Source of the DNA: Parelaphostrongylus tenuis | Taxonomy: Eukaryota > Nematoda > Chromadorea > Rhabditida > Metastrongylidae | Direction: 5' to 3' | Length of the DNA: 64,000 nucleotides | NCBI GenBank assembly: GCA_019055375.1 | Contig: JAHQIW010003861.1 | Span: forward strand, 308,053 to 372,052 | In this document: positions 1 through 13,910 of the stretch, in pieces | How the letters are laid out: the number at the start of each line of letters is the position of its first letter | Numbering within the stretch: the first letter of the stretch is position 1 | Made by a program: the position numbers and the translations under genes | Notes under the pieces: generated by a model | What the model saw: the letters and a program-made list of their open reading frames with translations, nothing else | Databases searched by the model: none | What the model was told of the DNA's origin: nothing

Positions 1-409
1 TGGTGTTGTGAGGACGATATTGTCAGCAAAGCGAAGATGATTTAATTAACGACTGTCAATTTTCACTCCCATTTCGTCCCATTCTAATGTTCGCATGACG
101 TTTTGTAGGGTGGCAGTGAATAGTTTTGGCGAAATTGTATCGCCTTGTCAAACCCCTCTTCTTACGTTAATGGTGATATTGTTGTAGAATGGAGATGTTT
201 TGGTCGTGAAATCTTTATAAAGCTCACGAAGGACCATTATGTACCGAGTAGGGACGCCCTGGTTATTCAGAGCCTCTAAAACCGCTCCTGTTTCCACTGG
301 AATCAAAGGCTTTCTTGAGATCGATGGAAGTGAGACAGAGTGGTTGTTTGTACTCTCATGAAACTGTGCTAAGTCTTATAATCGTGTAGATGTGGTCTAC
401 GGTACTGAA

Positions 410-903
410 TCATTTTCGGTGCCCTGCTTGTTCGCATGGCTGCCCTTCGTCCAGTGTTCTGTCAATCCCGTTTAGGAGGACTCGAGTAAAGAGTTTATAG
501 ACAACGGACCAAGCAGATTGGGCGATAATTGCCTGTGTCGTGAAGATCTCCCTTTTTGAACAATAAACGGTCTTGCTGGTTTTCCATTGAATGGGTCCTT
601 TCATTCTGACAGGTAGCGAGTGATAGAGCCGAGCCAGGGAGCTGATGAGAACTGGCGGCAGGTTCTTCAGTGTTCTGGTCTAATCCTGTCTGGACCGGGT
701 GTTGTTCTGCTCTTCAATGACGATATAGCATGTCGGATTTCAAAAGGGAGGACCGGTGGAACGACATATTTATCCTCTTTCAATTTGTATGACAGTAAGA
801 GGACATGACTAGCGAAGAGATCCGAGTAGTGTTGATGGACGATTTTCTGCGTAGCCCTTCTGGAAGCTGTAAGTGTCCCATCAGGACACCGGAGTTCAAT
901 CAC
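410..903 (-). pseudogene. RTE reverse transcriptase N-terminal and finger region (fragments)
   Basis: Two minus-strand open pieces, 667-903 and 410-604, belong to one RT domain split by frameshifts. The first contains HAISSLKSRTTPGPDRIRPE, the conserved block that starts the RT domain. The second contains QWKTSKTV, then a degraded version of the pre-motif-A block, then SVVYKLFTRVLLN and EGQPCEQAG. Further left (400-1) the frame can be followed only by switching phase, ending in FADN. This is readable as RT without doubt, but not as a gene. Confidence 0.8.
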
Positions 904-1814
904 CTTGGCCTTATAATTGGCGAATCTCTTCCCAGCTTCTGCAGCTTCTGCAATAACTGCTGCTCGTCTCTCTTTGGGGTCATCTTTTACGCTTCTTTGC
1001 AGCGTTTCGCACGTTCGGACGTAATATTTCAGTTGTCTGTAGCTCGCGCGTTTCCACGTTAACGTATCACCTCAAGCGTCTGCGCAGACAAACGTCTCTT
1101 CATGACCTTGAAACTCTCAGCTTTCATAGCGCTAACGTGAAGATATTCAACGTGCCGATCGTATTCTTCGTCGATGATGTCGACAACGGCATCTTGCAAA
1201 GAGCCGACTAATGATTTGAATACATCTTAGTTTAAGGTAGTTCTGGGACTTCGTTGTTTGAATTTAGCGGCTTTCTCTCCTCTCCGTGAAGAACGGAACG
1301 TTGCGCGGAGGAGGCGATGGTTTGATCCCGTGTAAACTCAGGAACAACAACGACATTGGTCACGCAAAACCTTCGGTTTACTAAGATGTACTTATTATTT
1401 AAAGATTCAAATCGTTATGGCAATCTCCATAGGGAGACTTCCACGTCCGTCTCTGAGAGTGAGGCTTTTGGAGCTATGAGTTACCATAGGTGGTTTGAGT
1501 CGTCATGATGAACTCAGATAGCCTCTCACCCTATTCATTACATTCTAGTCCATAGATCCCAATGCGACGTTCCTTAGACGTTCTTCTAAGTCGAATTTTT
1601 GCGTTAAAATCTCCGACAATGACCTTGAAGAATATATAATCTTCTCTGAAGATTTTTTTGAGGTCCGTATAGAACGCTTCGACTTCGCCTTCGTCTTAGC
1701 TTGACATTGTTGCGTAAGCAACGAAGATGGTCAAAGCCGGCATAGAACCACACCGTTTCAACCGTAATTGTCCGGTACGGGTTGTTAGTTATTCAAATGA
1801 ATCGATGTTCATGA

Positions 1815-2036
1815 TCAGATTCGATTTAATGAGGATGTCAACGTCGCCAACACCTCTGCTATCGCATGTTCCAAGAAACAGTTCTTCTCCACTGTCATAA
1901 ACAGCGTGAAAGGATGAAGTCTTCTCGTCTCAGCCAGACCAGTGACGTCGTACCTTATCTTTCCAGCTTGACTCAATAGGTCTTCTACAACGGATTCGTG
2001 AGCAAGGGTTCTTGCGTTGTATGTACAGATCGTCAT
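1815..2036 (-). pseudogene. RTE endonuclease N-terminus (fragment)
   Basis: The open stretch of 73 codons begins MTICTYNARTLA, the usual start of the apurinic-type endonuclease domain in hookworm RTE elements. It continues through the Asn (CTYNART) and Glu (AETRR) catalytic blocks of the exonuclease/endonuclease/phosphatase fold. After about residue 45 the match to the family fades, consistent with a frameshift. The missing later endonuclease motifs between 1815 and 903 are only faintly readable. Function in a live element would be nicking target DNA; this copy is dead. Confidence 0.75.
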
Positions 2037-2540
2037 TTTAGTCCGTTTCGATCTTGGCAGCCTAATTTGGTCTTGAGATTTTAGCAGCCTTTCCGTACTC
2101 GTCTTACCTGGCGCTGCCGTACCAGAGGTTCTTTCGGGGTCAGGGAATGAGGCCCATATTCGTTACTGTTTTTGGCATTTTGATACCCAACGTTTAGCTT
2201 GTCAGGCTCTAAACGTGGGACTGGGTACTCACGAGTAACTGGCAGTCTCTCTCAGTGGAGCGGGAAGAGCTTATTTGTTGGAGGTGACTCCTAACCGCCT
2301 CCCATGTACTTCCAGTCACTTGATTGCAGGCTTTTAGCCAACTTCTCGTGAAAATAAAGTTCTGTCAATTTGGAGCTACAGAAGCAGGGAGTTCATCTCC
2401 TGAATCTAGCTGCGTCTGTGGGAAGCACACGGTCGCTTTCGAGTTCGCGTTTATTCCCCTATCCACCACCTGGAGTCCCGTCACGTGCCTCCGAAACTAA
2501 CCGGGTGGGATCCCTTAAAGAGGTAGGGACGGAGTGATAC

Positions 2541-5500
2541 TAGAAAGGAAAAATACGTCGCTCCTTCGGAGTTGTTATTTTATGGTTAGAACTTCGCCGA
2601 AGGTTTTGTTGACAAGTTATATAGCGAGATTTAGATAGTCTGGGCACTTCGTTATCACAAGGGAGCGACATATAATCAAGGGAATTTCTGCAAACATTCT
2701 GTGTACGCCAATATTTTCCTAAAAGTCCGCGTTCAACAGGGAGGCTGAAGAAATAAATTTACTTTCAAGTCTTACTGTCCAATTCTGTCACACATCATTT
2801 AGGTCTAGGACCGTCTTATCCAGCTAATTATTCCCCCTATAGCTACAGATATCTGTCTGCTGAGAATTAATCCTCTCGGTGTAGATTATCTCGCATACAA
2901 TGTATAAAAACTTTCACAGCAATACACTAAATCTCATAGCAGATTATACACACGATATATATATATATATATAAATATATATATATGTATATATTCATAT
3001 ATATGCTTATATAAGCATGAGAAACATGTATATGAAGTTAGAAAATATTACAACCCATGCATTCATGCCCTGAAATTTGATTAAAAAGATGAAAAAGATA
3101 GTACATTTGATTAATCGACTATTTATCCATTAGCCATAGTGTATTAAAGTCATTTGTGGCTGACGTAATGAATGAAAGATGGATATGATCGAAATATAAA
3201 TGAGTATGAATAAGATAACTGAAAATGTTGAATAACAACTCGAAAGCTCTCTTTTTATGAGTATGTAGCTTTTCCCTTGGAACGCAAGACTCTAGAGAGA
3301 AGGATCGGCAATATTCCTACTGCAAATAGCTTTAATAACCACTCTCCTATCACCTCCTATAATTTGTTGGCGATTAAATTTTTTTAGTGATAATGAAAGT
3401 AGAAATTTCATTGGAATACTGTCGCATTGTGACTGTAGCTCTCCGCGCTCGCCAATGACACTGCTTTCTCAAATGCACATTTGACACCGCCCTGACCTAA
3501 CCAACTTTCTCATCGATTTAAGATTGGGAATTGGTAACAACCGAAGTTTCAAGCAAGAAGGTTCGAAGATTTTCGTGGGTGTTAGATGCAACGAAAGAAA
3601 GCGAATGCAAGAAGTGGTGGGACCCGTACAACCTGATATATGGGCAATCTGATTGTGTAATATTGAGAATAACAAAGAAATGCTGCAATCACTCAAACAC
3701 AAAGACGTTAGAAAAATCCGTGTGCAAACTGAAATCACACTTTCAAAATACTCGTGAATTACTGCAAGTTATCTTAAGTAGTAGTAACCTTCATAGAACT
3801 TTCACCGTTTGTGTGTACCACTTACTTTTTCCTGAAAATTCTAAAGTGATTGTGACGCGATCAAATTTACCTGCCGCTTTGTGTCTGATGCTAGATGGAC
3901 TCACGCCTAAAGAGTAGAAAAGGAATTATTTTCTCCCCTTCATTCTACGGCATTAGTCATATAAAACAGGAAATAATAATGATCATTTACTTTCCAATGT
4001 TTTTCAATCATACCTTTCGTTCCGAGAGTTTTCTTGAGACCACGCTCAAATTTCAGTATGCCGGACAATGACTTTTTGAGCATGGTCTAAAGAAAACACT
4101 TGAAACAAAAGGTATGATATATCAAAGATACCAGCCAAGAGCAATCGAGTATACAACACTGTTTATTCGGTGGTAATTTCACTGAACAGACAGTGTAAAA
4201 TGTTTGTCGCCGCCTACTCTTGGCATAGGGGACTAAGAGAGCTTTGGCAAAACAGGAAAAGAGTACCGCCGACCGATGAGACTGTCAAGGTTGAAACACT
4301 TGTATCGGGCTCCATATGCTTTTTTATGATTTCGAATTTCATCGGAAGAAAAAGAAGAGAGAAGGCCGTGGAACATAGAAAAAAAGCTTTTGAAAATGCA
4401 GAATTTCTTCTATGTTCTGACTGATAGGAGTTGAATCACTCTTCCTCACACTCTAAGTAACCACGCTCCAAACACGGTAAGTGAGCGATTAGATTCTACT
4501 GGATAGCCAGTTGATGGCGAAGCTATAGTAATAGCCATTCTCACACATCAGGCTAACGGCTATGACCAACTCTTTGTCAAGCTGTCCTTGAAATGCATAA
4601 ATTTGCGCAGTTCTCAAGAAGAACTAAAAATATTAAGATATTATTCAAAACCCCGTAGAAAAGTTGTGAGCGCAACACTATCTACTTTTGTGATTGGTCC
4701 CAATGTAGGACGCGCACCTAATCAGATCTTCTATTGTTTTCGTAATTCAAACATTCTATAACTGGTGGGCAAGACCACTGACAAGCTGAAAGTGATAGCA
4801 CCGTTTCGGTTGTGTAGTGGAGCAAATACTAAACTGTCAACCGCCTAACTGATTGCCAAAGTCCAGCTTTTTATGTAGGTTGGCTGTTGATTGTCTCCAT
4901 TCAAGGTGGCCAAAGTTCGCGCAGCTTCGTGTGTCTTTTATGAAGTTATTTTCCTTGTTAATTGAACATCTCCTTAACTCTCTGCTCCACTGACATTTAC
5001 CGAAAAAATGAGGACGACGTTAATAAAGCAATCTTGCAGGATGTGCTTGTCAATGAGTACATTCTTCTGATCAGTGATTACTTAACTCGCCTTCAAATAA
5101 CTCAGATGATCAGCTCACTCAAAAATGTAGCAATTCTTCACCCCGAAAACTCTTTTGAAGGAATAAAGTGTAGGATGAGTTGTGTCACTCTAGTGCTAAT
5201 GCTTTGATTTGTCTCTCAATCACTTCCTTCCACATAAATTAAAAGTTATATACGTGATTGAGAGTCAGTTCGGGATTCTAGCCTTGCGTTGAAGAGAAAA
5301 TTGAATATACAGCACTATCAAAGGAAGTGGCAATGTTGAATAAAGGTCGTCATAAAAAAGTCGATAAAAATTTTTTCTTACGTGGCATAAGGACTCCTTG
5401 CAGTGATTCAATAAACGTTGCTCTTCACTTGCTCGGACTCTTCAAGAAGGAAGTCAGATGACATTCAAAGGGAAAAACCAACATTGCCAAAAACCAACTT

Positions 5501-7580
5501 GAAATAATTTGCCGTAGCCTTGTGGGATTGGGGTGTAAAACGAAGTATATGGCGTAAAGATTTCGTTGTCTGCCCAATTCTAGCCTTAAAATCAACTTAG
5601 CCCCATTTGTCTGTCGTCAATCAGCTGCTAGAATCGTCTAGACTAGTTGAGATACGCAGTAAGAAAAAGCAACGATTGCATGTCCACTGACTTAAAAATC
5701 ATGCAAATAAAGCAAGTTATTGCTGGCTTGCTATGTACGGATTTCTAGTGTGTCACGCGAGAATGAGGAGCACATTTAACTTTGAAGTTGTCACAAGATG
5801 GTGATGAAAAATCGAAGTAAATATTAGGAGAGAAAAGGAAGAAAGTTTAAAATGTATACACTTTGAGGTGGATCAAAAATACATAATCAAATACAAGAGA
5901 TGATTGAATGGGAATTAGGAGCCCGAGATAAGGTAGCAAGAGAACTTACATCTAAGCTGAAGATTTTCTCCCCAGTTTGATGTCAACCATAACTGTTTCC
6001 AGTAAAAGAAACCTACAGATTCCGTTTTGTGCGCAATAAAAAATATACTGTGAAATTTAACAGCTTGGAGTGAGGCCATTGTCTTTCTATGTATTAGCTG
6101 TACACATATGACTCCGCCGTTTTTTTTTTTGCTGCACTAATAGCAAAAATAAAGATATGTAAGTTTTTCTTCATGGTTGAAAGCGTGTTAAAACACTTTC
6201 TTCATATGTCTTTTATATGCAAAATATTTCAGACAGTGATTTTTCAGGGCTATGAAGATAACGACTTGTATACCCGAAAAACGCCATTTTCATTTAAACT
6301 CGCTAATTTGTAATTTGGATGCGATAAAATCAAGTGGTAATCTAACGATGCAATTTTAAAAAAGTAAGGCGGATAAGGCAAAACCTCCTAAAACCTCCCA
6401 CCTGAGGTCTTTTATAGCACCTTCGAATGGTTTTCCAATAAGAAGTCGAACCTTTTCATGCAGCAAAACGGCGAAGTTCGTGCTGTTTCGGCTTTTCAAT
6501 ATGATTTTTGCATTAAAATCGCATGACCTCGCTGTCGTTCAATTGCCCATTTTTTTACAAACATTTTGCTGCACAACTTGCCTGTACCGCTTCAAGATGG
6601 AGCTCGCTCGAAGCTCCGTCTATCTTGTACGCCACGTCACTAGCATTCCCCCTACGCACCATTCGTCACGAGCAACAAGCCAATTTATTCCAACGACAGC
6701 TCTATTTCAAAGCAAATATGGCCAAGTTGTAAACTAGAATGTTTGCAAGAATGCTCGATTGAACGATACTAAAATCAAGCAAATTCAATTATTTTTGATC
6801 AATAAATCTGCGAAGTACTATTCCTGCAAATGAGATTTTTAGGTGCAATAGTCACCACCTTCAAAGTCCCATAAAAATCATCGTATAGAATATTTCATGT
6901 AAAAAACATATAAATCTATAAAGTTTCGACGCAGTTCCAGAATTTTTTTGCATGTCTTTTTCATTATTATTACAGCAAGAAAACGGTGGAGTTATTTTTG
7001 TACACCAATTAAGCAAAACGTGTCAAGCTTTTGAAACTATATGGCACGGTGATTGGTTACCGGTGCTAGAGCATGCACCACATAGCAAAACGAAATCGAA
7101 AATCCTTACAGTTTGAATGCTCGGAAATCCTATCGCATAATCCATCAATGCAACTCTCAACTCGATTTCCTCCGCTTTCCTCCTACCTTCCCGTTTCCTT
7201 CCCTCTTCCTCATAAGATTTGGTGCAATTTCTTGACATTTCTGATTATCCTGTCCCGTACTTATGCGCAATGTTTTGGGACTTCAACAATATTTCATGTA
7301 CAGGTATGTACTGTGATATGGAAAAGTACTTTCAGCGTTTTCAGCAGAACCTCTGATAAGAAATAATTCGGCTCAACTTCTTGCTGCCTAATAATATTAT
7401 ATAAGCAAGATTGACTGAAAAGTTACATGCTATTTAATAATAATACTCAGGCAAGAAAATAGAAGATCAGTTTCCAATTACGAAATCAGCCACCCATCAG
7501 GATAAGTTGAGAATGAATTGACACGATATCAAAATAGAACAAAAATTTTTAATTTCGATTTACTCTCACTATCTATTTCG
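2541..7580. other. Gene-poor stretch, no recognised gene
   Basis: This AT-rich sequence has only short chance-length open frames. The longest, 128 codons at 3531-3917 (+), overlaps an 89-codon frame on the other strand and shows no motif, signal peptide or splice-flanked structure I recognise. A simple TA/TATG microsatellite lies at 2954-3010. I see no RNA gene and no clear transposon here. Confidence 0.5.
2954..3010. repeat. (TA)n microsatellite
   Basis: A run of alternating T and A interrupted by single A, G and C bases. Similar TA-rich tracts occur at about 30340-30372 and 60975-61003, where they mark the right ends of the two large duplicate copies. Confidence 0.9.
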
Positions 7581-7587
7581 CTCACGT

Positions 7588-7757
7588 ATTAGATAACAAA
7601 GTATGATGTAGACATTCAGATTTGGACCATTCGAGACAACATAGATGCCCAAATTTCTTGGAGGCGGCTAGCGCAGTAGTTTGTGGTGCGGTGCACCACG
7701 AGTCAATGTGCATAAGCAAGTCGTTGGCTTGATCACCATCTCCAATACGTTCCTGGA
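7588..7757 (-). CDS. Possible orphan coding exon, unassigned
   Basis: Read on the minus strand, an acceptor-like TGATTCCAG is followed by about 170 bases open in one phase and then a donor-like GTGAGC. The translation begins ERIGDGDQANDLLMHIDSWC and is richer in G+C than its surroundings, which is why I list it. I recognise no domain and found no partner exons. On the right (about 7770-7860) the sequence matches a short dispersed repeat also seen near 32140-32230. It may be a decayed gene fragment or chance. Confidence 0.2.
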
Positions 7758-7769
7758 ATCAATTGAAAA

Positions 7770-10700
7770 ATCCACTAGATCAGCCTTTTCCGCCATTTAT
7801 AAGGTAGACAAAATCCTCAAACAGCAACTGAAATATCACATGAAATATTCAAAGACCTGAGTAGTTATCAAGTTTGTAATGGGAGAAAAATTGTCATTAT
7901 ACACAGGGGAGATTCTCAGTGATCTCAGCCGTTTTCACTTGAGGGATCGACTATTTTTTGAGCCGCTCCACATATTCGTCGGCACTGACAGTCTTACTTA
8001 GCCGCAGGATTCCCAGAAGTCCCACAGAGCACAGCGCATCAATACTCGACTTTGGGTTATGCAATCAGGTCCTCGTTATTCGGTTGCCAAAAGTTGAAAC
8101 ATGATTGAGGTTTAGGAATTTTTCAGTCCTCATGTTATATCAGATTATTATTGCCTTCAAAATCTTTCGTTGAAATCAGATCAACAACAATCGATTCAAG
8201 CTGGTTTATATGCTTTGACCATGCTCATAAATGTAAGACGTTGAATACTTCATTTTCTGGTGGATCAAGAGATGCTCCGATCAATGATGATATGAACGAA
8301 GGTTTTCGCATGAAACAATTGAGAATTCAAGATCTATTTGAGGAATGCCTTCATCAAAGATAACCGACATCAAAGGCACAGGTGAGATTGTCCTTGTCAG
8401 AGAGCTAACAACAGGACCGTGCATCGGTTTGTGAGTCGGGTCGAGTGCGACGTTGCTCTCAGGAGTGGTCGGTGAGCTAGTGTCGAGCGAGTAATTGTGG
8501 AGTAGAAATGACTTGCCTATAGCCTTTTTTCTTGGATGCTATTTCCTTTTTCTCCAGTTTACCTCCTATATTGTTACGATGAAGTGTCCCACAATTACTC
8601 CGACAAATCGATAAAGACTTTGTAGTATGATCTGACCGAAAAACGATAGGTTAATTGACAAGCCAACAAAATCTCACATTTTTCAGGCGGTTTCATCAGT
8701 TCACTCAAAATTTGCCACGTTAAAAAGTTTGTTCTTGAAATTTGTAAGGATACATCTATCATAAACTTTTTTTGTCGCTGTTATTATAATCCTGAATATT
8801 CTATGTGCACTTGGAAGCTCTCATTTGTGAAGTATCTGCAAAATCATTTCTACAGGTAAATTATATTTCCTAATTTCTTTTAGCTTTTTCCCTATTACTT
8901 TTACTCATTTCTATAGAATTTACGAGAGTTTGATAGAAAATAGGAGCTGTGGAGAAAAGGGATAAAATCTCCAAGTTAATTGTAAAGCCAATATGTATAT
9001 AGTGAAATACTGGCCCGTTACAATCCATGCGAATTCCCACTAGACCAGCGATGGACGAATATCACAACAGCATCAGGCAGGCACTTCGGCATGAATGACA
9101 ATAACTAGAAACAAACAACAAACTGCAATGAACACTTAGCGTTTGCGTTTTTCCTTCTCCAATGCTAATTTAAGAGAAAGAGGAAATGATCATACAAGCT
9201 ATGACAGTGATAGATACAAAAATCTAACGATTAAAAGTTGAGAAAGAACTGGAGACCGATCGGGAGTGTATGAGTGTTGTAATTGGATAGCTCGTGCTCG
9301 CATGATGTGAGCTACACCCGTTTAAATAACCTTTTCAATTCCTAATAAAATACTTTAAATCAGACCCCTTTTAATTCTCAATAAAATACTCTCTCATTCA
9401 TTTGCATTGTTTAAAACAGTAAGTAATAATGACTGCAAAATGGTGAAAACTGTGTACATTGATTAACAGACATACTTGTCGAATTATTGAAATTAAAATA
9501 TCGGCAGCGTTCCGCTACATTTGACATTGTTCATATCAACAACATTTGCGATCTCATCTAGTTCGTACGAAACAAAAATAAAGATGAGAAATAACAGGAA
9601 GTAAAAAGAAAAAAATTCTAGTCATAATTATAGAAGTGACTGTGTTCACATTGTGTAAGCTTAATCATATTGGGCTAAGACAATGGGATATATCGCCTTT
9701 TTTCTCAAGATGATGGATGTTGGCAAAGCGTCATCAGTCCAAAAATTCTGTGTTTGTCATGCTACGGCATTCATAGATCTCGAACAGCAACTAACTTATT
9801 CCTCTGTCACCTTTGCAAATCGAGATCAACCTAAACTGTTTTATGACAAGGATTCCCCCAGATAAGACGACTTTCTGTGAAGGCAGTTTAGCAAATTTTG
9901 AAGAATAAAATAGATATTTTTTGTACTAACATCAACAAGTTAATACACACATGCGCAACTAATAAAATGGCAACCGCCTCTAAGCATGCACATGTAATGT
10001 AATATCACTCAAGCTAATGACTCATCTAATGAAGAACATTCTAATTTGCCTTATTGTTGATTGAGTGAACTTGCGTAACTTCATTTCCAAGGACCATTGA
10101 AACCCACTCAAAGATATTGAAAACCATAGGTTGAAAGCTGATATTTGGTAATTATTTTAAGTAATAAAAAAAACAGTGGAGTGAGTGAAATCGATCTTGA
10201 TACCTAAAAATACTAGCGGGTGGTCTTTTGGTGGTAAAAGGAGCTGGGCGTATTGACAAAATGTTTTGCAAATGAGCTCTTAGTATTCGGAGATTAGTGG
10301 GTGTAGAGCCGAGAACCGAGAGAATCACGCGTTCTTCGTCGCCGAAAACAAATTAGATCAAATGAAAATATACGAATGAGAACATATGGGGTATCCATAA
10401 AATCCGTCCGATACCCCCAAATAAGCCGAAGGTGATAAGAGACCGGAAAGAGCGCAAGACGCGAGTGGGCGGCCACATTAAGACTAAATGCTAAGGAAGA
10501 ACTAATTTTCTGAGAACATAAAAAGAAACATGGAGGATGAAAACCATGAATTTTGTCGATATCTTCCCAAAATTTTAGTGATTCCACATATCCCATTGCA
10601 TTAGTTAAACGCTGACAAGGACAAAAGTTCATTTGAATGAGAAGCTCAGAGTTCTGAGTTGAGCACAGTATTCAAAAGTGCTTCAATACACGAGGGAACT

Positions 10701-13700
10701 TCATGAACGCTGCGAATGACAGAATTCTAATATACTATGATTGATGGAAATTAGAAGAGATGTCACACTGTGTCCGTCAGACATTTGGACTTACTTCTAT
10801 GGATATCTATATCATGCCTGCATACTTTATTCAATTATCAGTTATATTTCTTTTTGTAGCTTTAATACGTCAAAGAACTTCTTTGAGAGGTAGAGCAGTA
10901 GGCTGTTATAAAAGAAGACATCGTGCTAACAACTAAGAGCAATTGTAATCGCCGTAATTATCGAACGATGTGAAGTGGAAATCAAATCTCGGACATTGCT
11001 ATTCATCGACCGCTACCGTCGTTGGCTTCTCGCATATTCCCCATCTCATGAACAAGTACTGTTGGACGAGAATAACTGCAGATAAAATGACTTTTCATAA
11101 GACAACTGTAAATCCTCCTAATCCCAATAATGTGTAAATTATGTGGATCGGTACCTCTTTTTTGTTGATGACTCACAAAGCGACGGCACACATCGTTTTG
11201 ACTGCAGAAACATTTGGAGCCTTTTTCGACAAACAGAGCTTTTCTCTTAGACATATAACAATTATTTGATAGCTTAAATCTCAGATATTTCAACACTACG
11301 CCTATTTTTTCGAATACCTTCTTATTATTCTGCACAAGTGAAGATAAGATTACGTTTCACACATGGCGCGCATTTTATCAACCGCATTGGATTGGTGGAT
11401 AGCTTCTGATTGAGGGTTCATTTCATTTTAACTGCTAATATTACTTGCTATCATGAGGATTATACTTATAGTATAATAACACAAACTTTCTATAACTCTA
11501 AGGCAAGAAAGTCACAAATTTTCGAAAACAGACAGAAATTTTTTCGATTGGTAATCGCTTACCTTTGACGCGAGCAGGCGAAATCGCTATGCGAGGTCTC
11601 GAGAGGCACGCAATGCTCGTCTTTTATTTACATAAGTTTTCTGCATTTTAGGAGAACCTTTGGATTTTTTCTAATCATCTGACGCATAAAGATTTCCCTT
11701 TCACGTTTATATGCTTCTGGTGAGCATGTCTGAATTCGAAACGTAATTTTTTCATCACTTTTACAGTGTTCAATCAAGAAGTTTTCAAAAATTGAAATTA
11801 GTTGCAGAATCTATATCCGATATCTATTGAAGTCTGATAAAACCTACAGACTCTAGACTGGTAAAAAATTTGGACCGAATGTGAAAAGTGATCTGTTTGT
11901 TACAGCGCCCTATAAAGGCGATTTCAAAACCCAAGTATTGTGCCGAATTTGAGAAAATTCAAGTTTGAGATCCTCATTACATGTGAATAAGGGGCGTCTC
12001 AATAAATATCACTCTTAAGAACCTGATAGATAGTTTTGATCAATTACTAGAACTCTAAAGAAAAGGCAAAAAAATCTGCATCCCGATCTTGTTAACTATC
12101 TGTCGGCAACAATTGTTAGAAAATTGCTTGCAAACTTCACATTGTTTACTGGCTTATAGACGGCCAGCAGCAAAATATATGCTCATCCATCGGAAAATTA
12201 GCATCTTTGAAATGCAGTCACAGGGTATGGAACAACTCACATATGTTATCATCATAGGTACTCAGATATTCTAGAGAAAACATGTAGAACGCATTAACAA
12301 TCAATTCCTCTGATCTAACATACGTTCATTGAGAATTGTAACTTGCTTTGAGAAAAAATATCGTTCGTTCATTCGAATGGGTTGGAGGAATTTCGTGTTT
12401 CTGGCTATTCACAACTTGATCAAAGAGCAGATATTCGTCTATTCAGATTAGCAACTTTAAACTTTTGAAGTCAACTACTTTATGAAAAGTACTTTGAACT
12501 TCACTTTTATCGCTAATCTATCTTTCATTCAATGAGCAGGTAAATGATAAGTAGGTAGTAACTTATATGGAATTGATGAATGATTTGTGTTTCAAAGAAC
12601 TCATATGATTCAGCACTGTCATAGTGAGATTGGTACCTTTACTTGCAAACGATCCAGTTTTAAGGCGATTGTGCAAGAGAAAGTTGATTCGACAGAGAAA
12701 TTTTTCTTAGAATCTCATCTGTAGTCGATAGTACGGAAGATCAAAAATTACCCTATAAGAGAGAAACTTTTCTCAATTATTCCCGACAAATTAGGTGTCA
12801 TAAATGATTCAGCAGTGACTCCAGCAGTCCGTTAGCACGTCACAGATCTATCTTTCAAATAAAACTCTCATATAAATCTCAATAGTAGGGTTAACTTGCG
12901 ACAAATGGTTGAAGACTGAAGACTATCCGGAGCGTTCGGGTAAATGGATAACGAAAGCCACGTGAAAACTGAGCAACGAAAATCAGGGCCTGTGTGATTC
13001 AGCGTAAAGCGCTTCAAGCGATCAAAGATTGTAGATATCGAAGAGCAGTAGCTTTTCATAGCTGGGTAATCTTCAAGTAACATTATCGATACAATAACCC
13101 ACGAATCTCAAGAGATGTGAGCGATCTGGAGCCGACCAATCACAATTTCTAACGGCATCTATAGATGATAATAGACGAAATGTAAAAGTAGTATTACACA
13201 GATTCCAAAGAGTTAGTAAATTCAGATTTCGATTTCCTGACTTGGAAGAACTATCGCACATCTTCCCTGCCTGTACACACGTTTTCAAGCACACACTTTT
13301 ATGAATGAGTTTGTGCTTCATATCCTGTAGGCCAATTCGGCTCAAATCACGTACTGACGTGGGTAAGATGGTTCACGGGAGTTTTTAATCCATTCTCCAT
13401 TTTAGTCCAGACTGAACTACTCATGGCTACTTTCTTGCCAAATACCAAGGTAATTTGAAGCTTTATAGAAAAATGTGATTTTTTTTTTGTATGAGTAGTA
13501 TCTATCGTGGATAGGCAATTCATAAGTGGAATTCAGGTAGATAACCATTTGCATGGAAGACAATAAAATAGTAGCATAAAACTGTAGGAAGCACTGTTCT
13601 AAGCAGAATTTTTATTTCTAATCTGTTGATCGCACCTAGCGATACTTCCGTTTTATGGATTTCTGAACAAGTACTTTATGGCTGCTCACCAAGAGAATGT

Positions 13701-13900
13701 ACAAAATGAATGAAGAGATATTAGCCAACTAAGCTTATGAAATGTGTAACAAGAATAGGGATGGTAAATATCGTCATAATTTTTGTCTTGGACGGAGATG
13801 GAGTCACGTAAACTCAAGCATCACCTGTGACTATTCATAAATTCTTTGGAATCAGAAGGCTCCATTAAAATGTAGCACTACCTCAATGTAATTCGAAGAA
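7770..13900. other. Gene-poor stretch, nothing assigned
   Basis: This AT-rich DNA has only short open frames. The longest are 112 codons at 10294-10632 (-) and 110 codons at 11003-11335 (-). Neither shows a family motif, clear splice signals or a matching partner. At 7770-7860 there is a short sequence (around a CCTCAAACAGCA core) that recurs at 32140-32230 and more weakly near 22170 and 52850. Confidence 0.45.
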
Positions 13901-13910
13901 CTGTTTGTTT

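Larger units (their letters stand above)
1..2540 (-). mobile_element. Decayed RTE-type non-LTR retrotransposon (partial)
   Basis: Minus-strand pieces of an RTE-clade pol occur in the right order: endonuclease start near 2036, linker and N-terminal reverse transcriptase (RT) around 903-667, RT core around 604-410, then the catalytic block at the extreme left edge. Seen directly: LTGLAETRR-like endonuclease text (GLAETRRLHP), TPGPDRIRPEH, SVVYKLFTRVLLN and DEGQPCEQAG, all hallmarks of this family, and FADNIVLTTP at bases 1-45, where functional copies have FADD. The frame is broken many times between pieces, so it cannot encode a working protein. The 3' end of the element lies outside the window to the left. 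The 2040-2540 part is presumed 5' untranslated sequence by position only. Confidence 0.85.

Noticed and set aside
640..680. CTGATGAG string suggestive of a hammerhead core
   Set aside because: No matching GAAAC or stem partners nearby; it lies inside RTE reverse transcriptase coding sequence.
3531..3917. 128-codon open frame as a gene
   Set aside because: No motif, no homologous copy, no splice context, and a similar-length frame on the opposite strand; consistent with chance.
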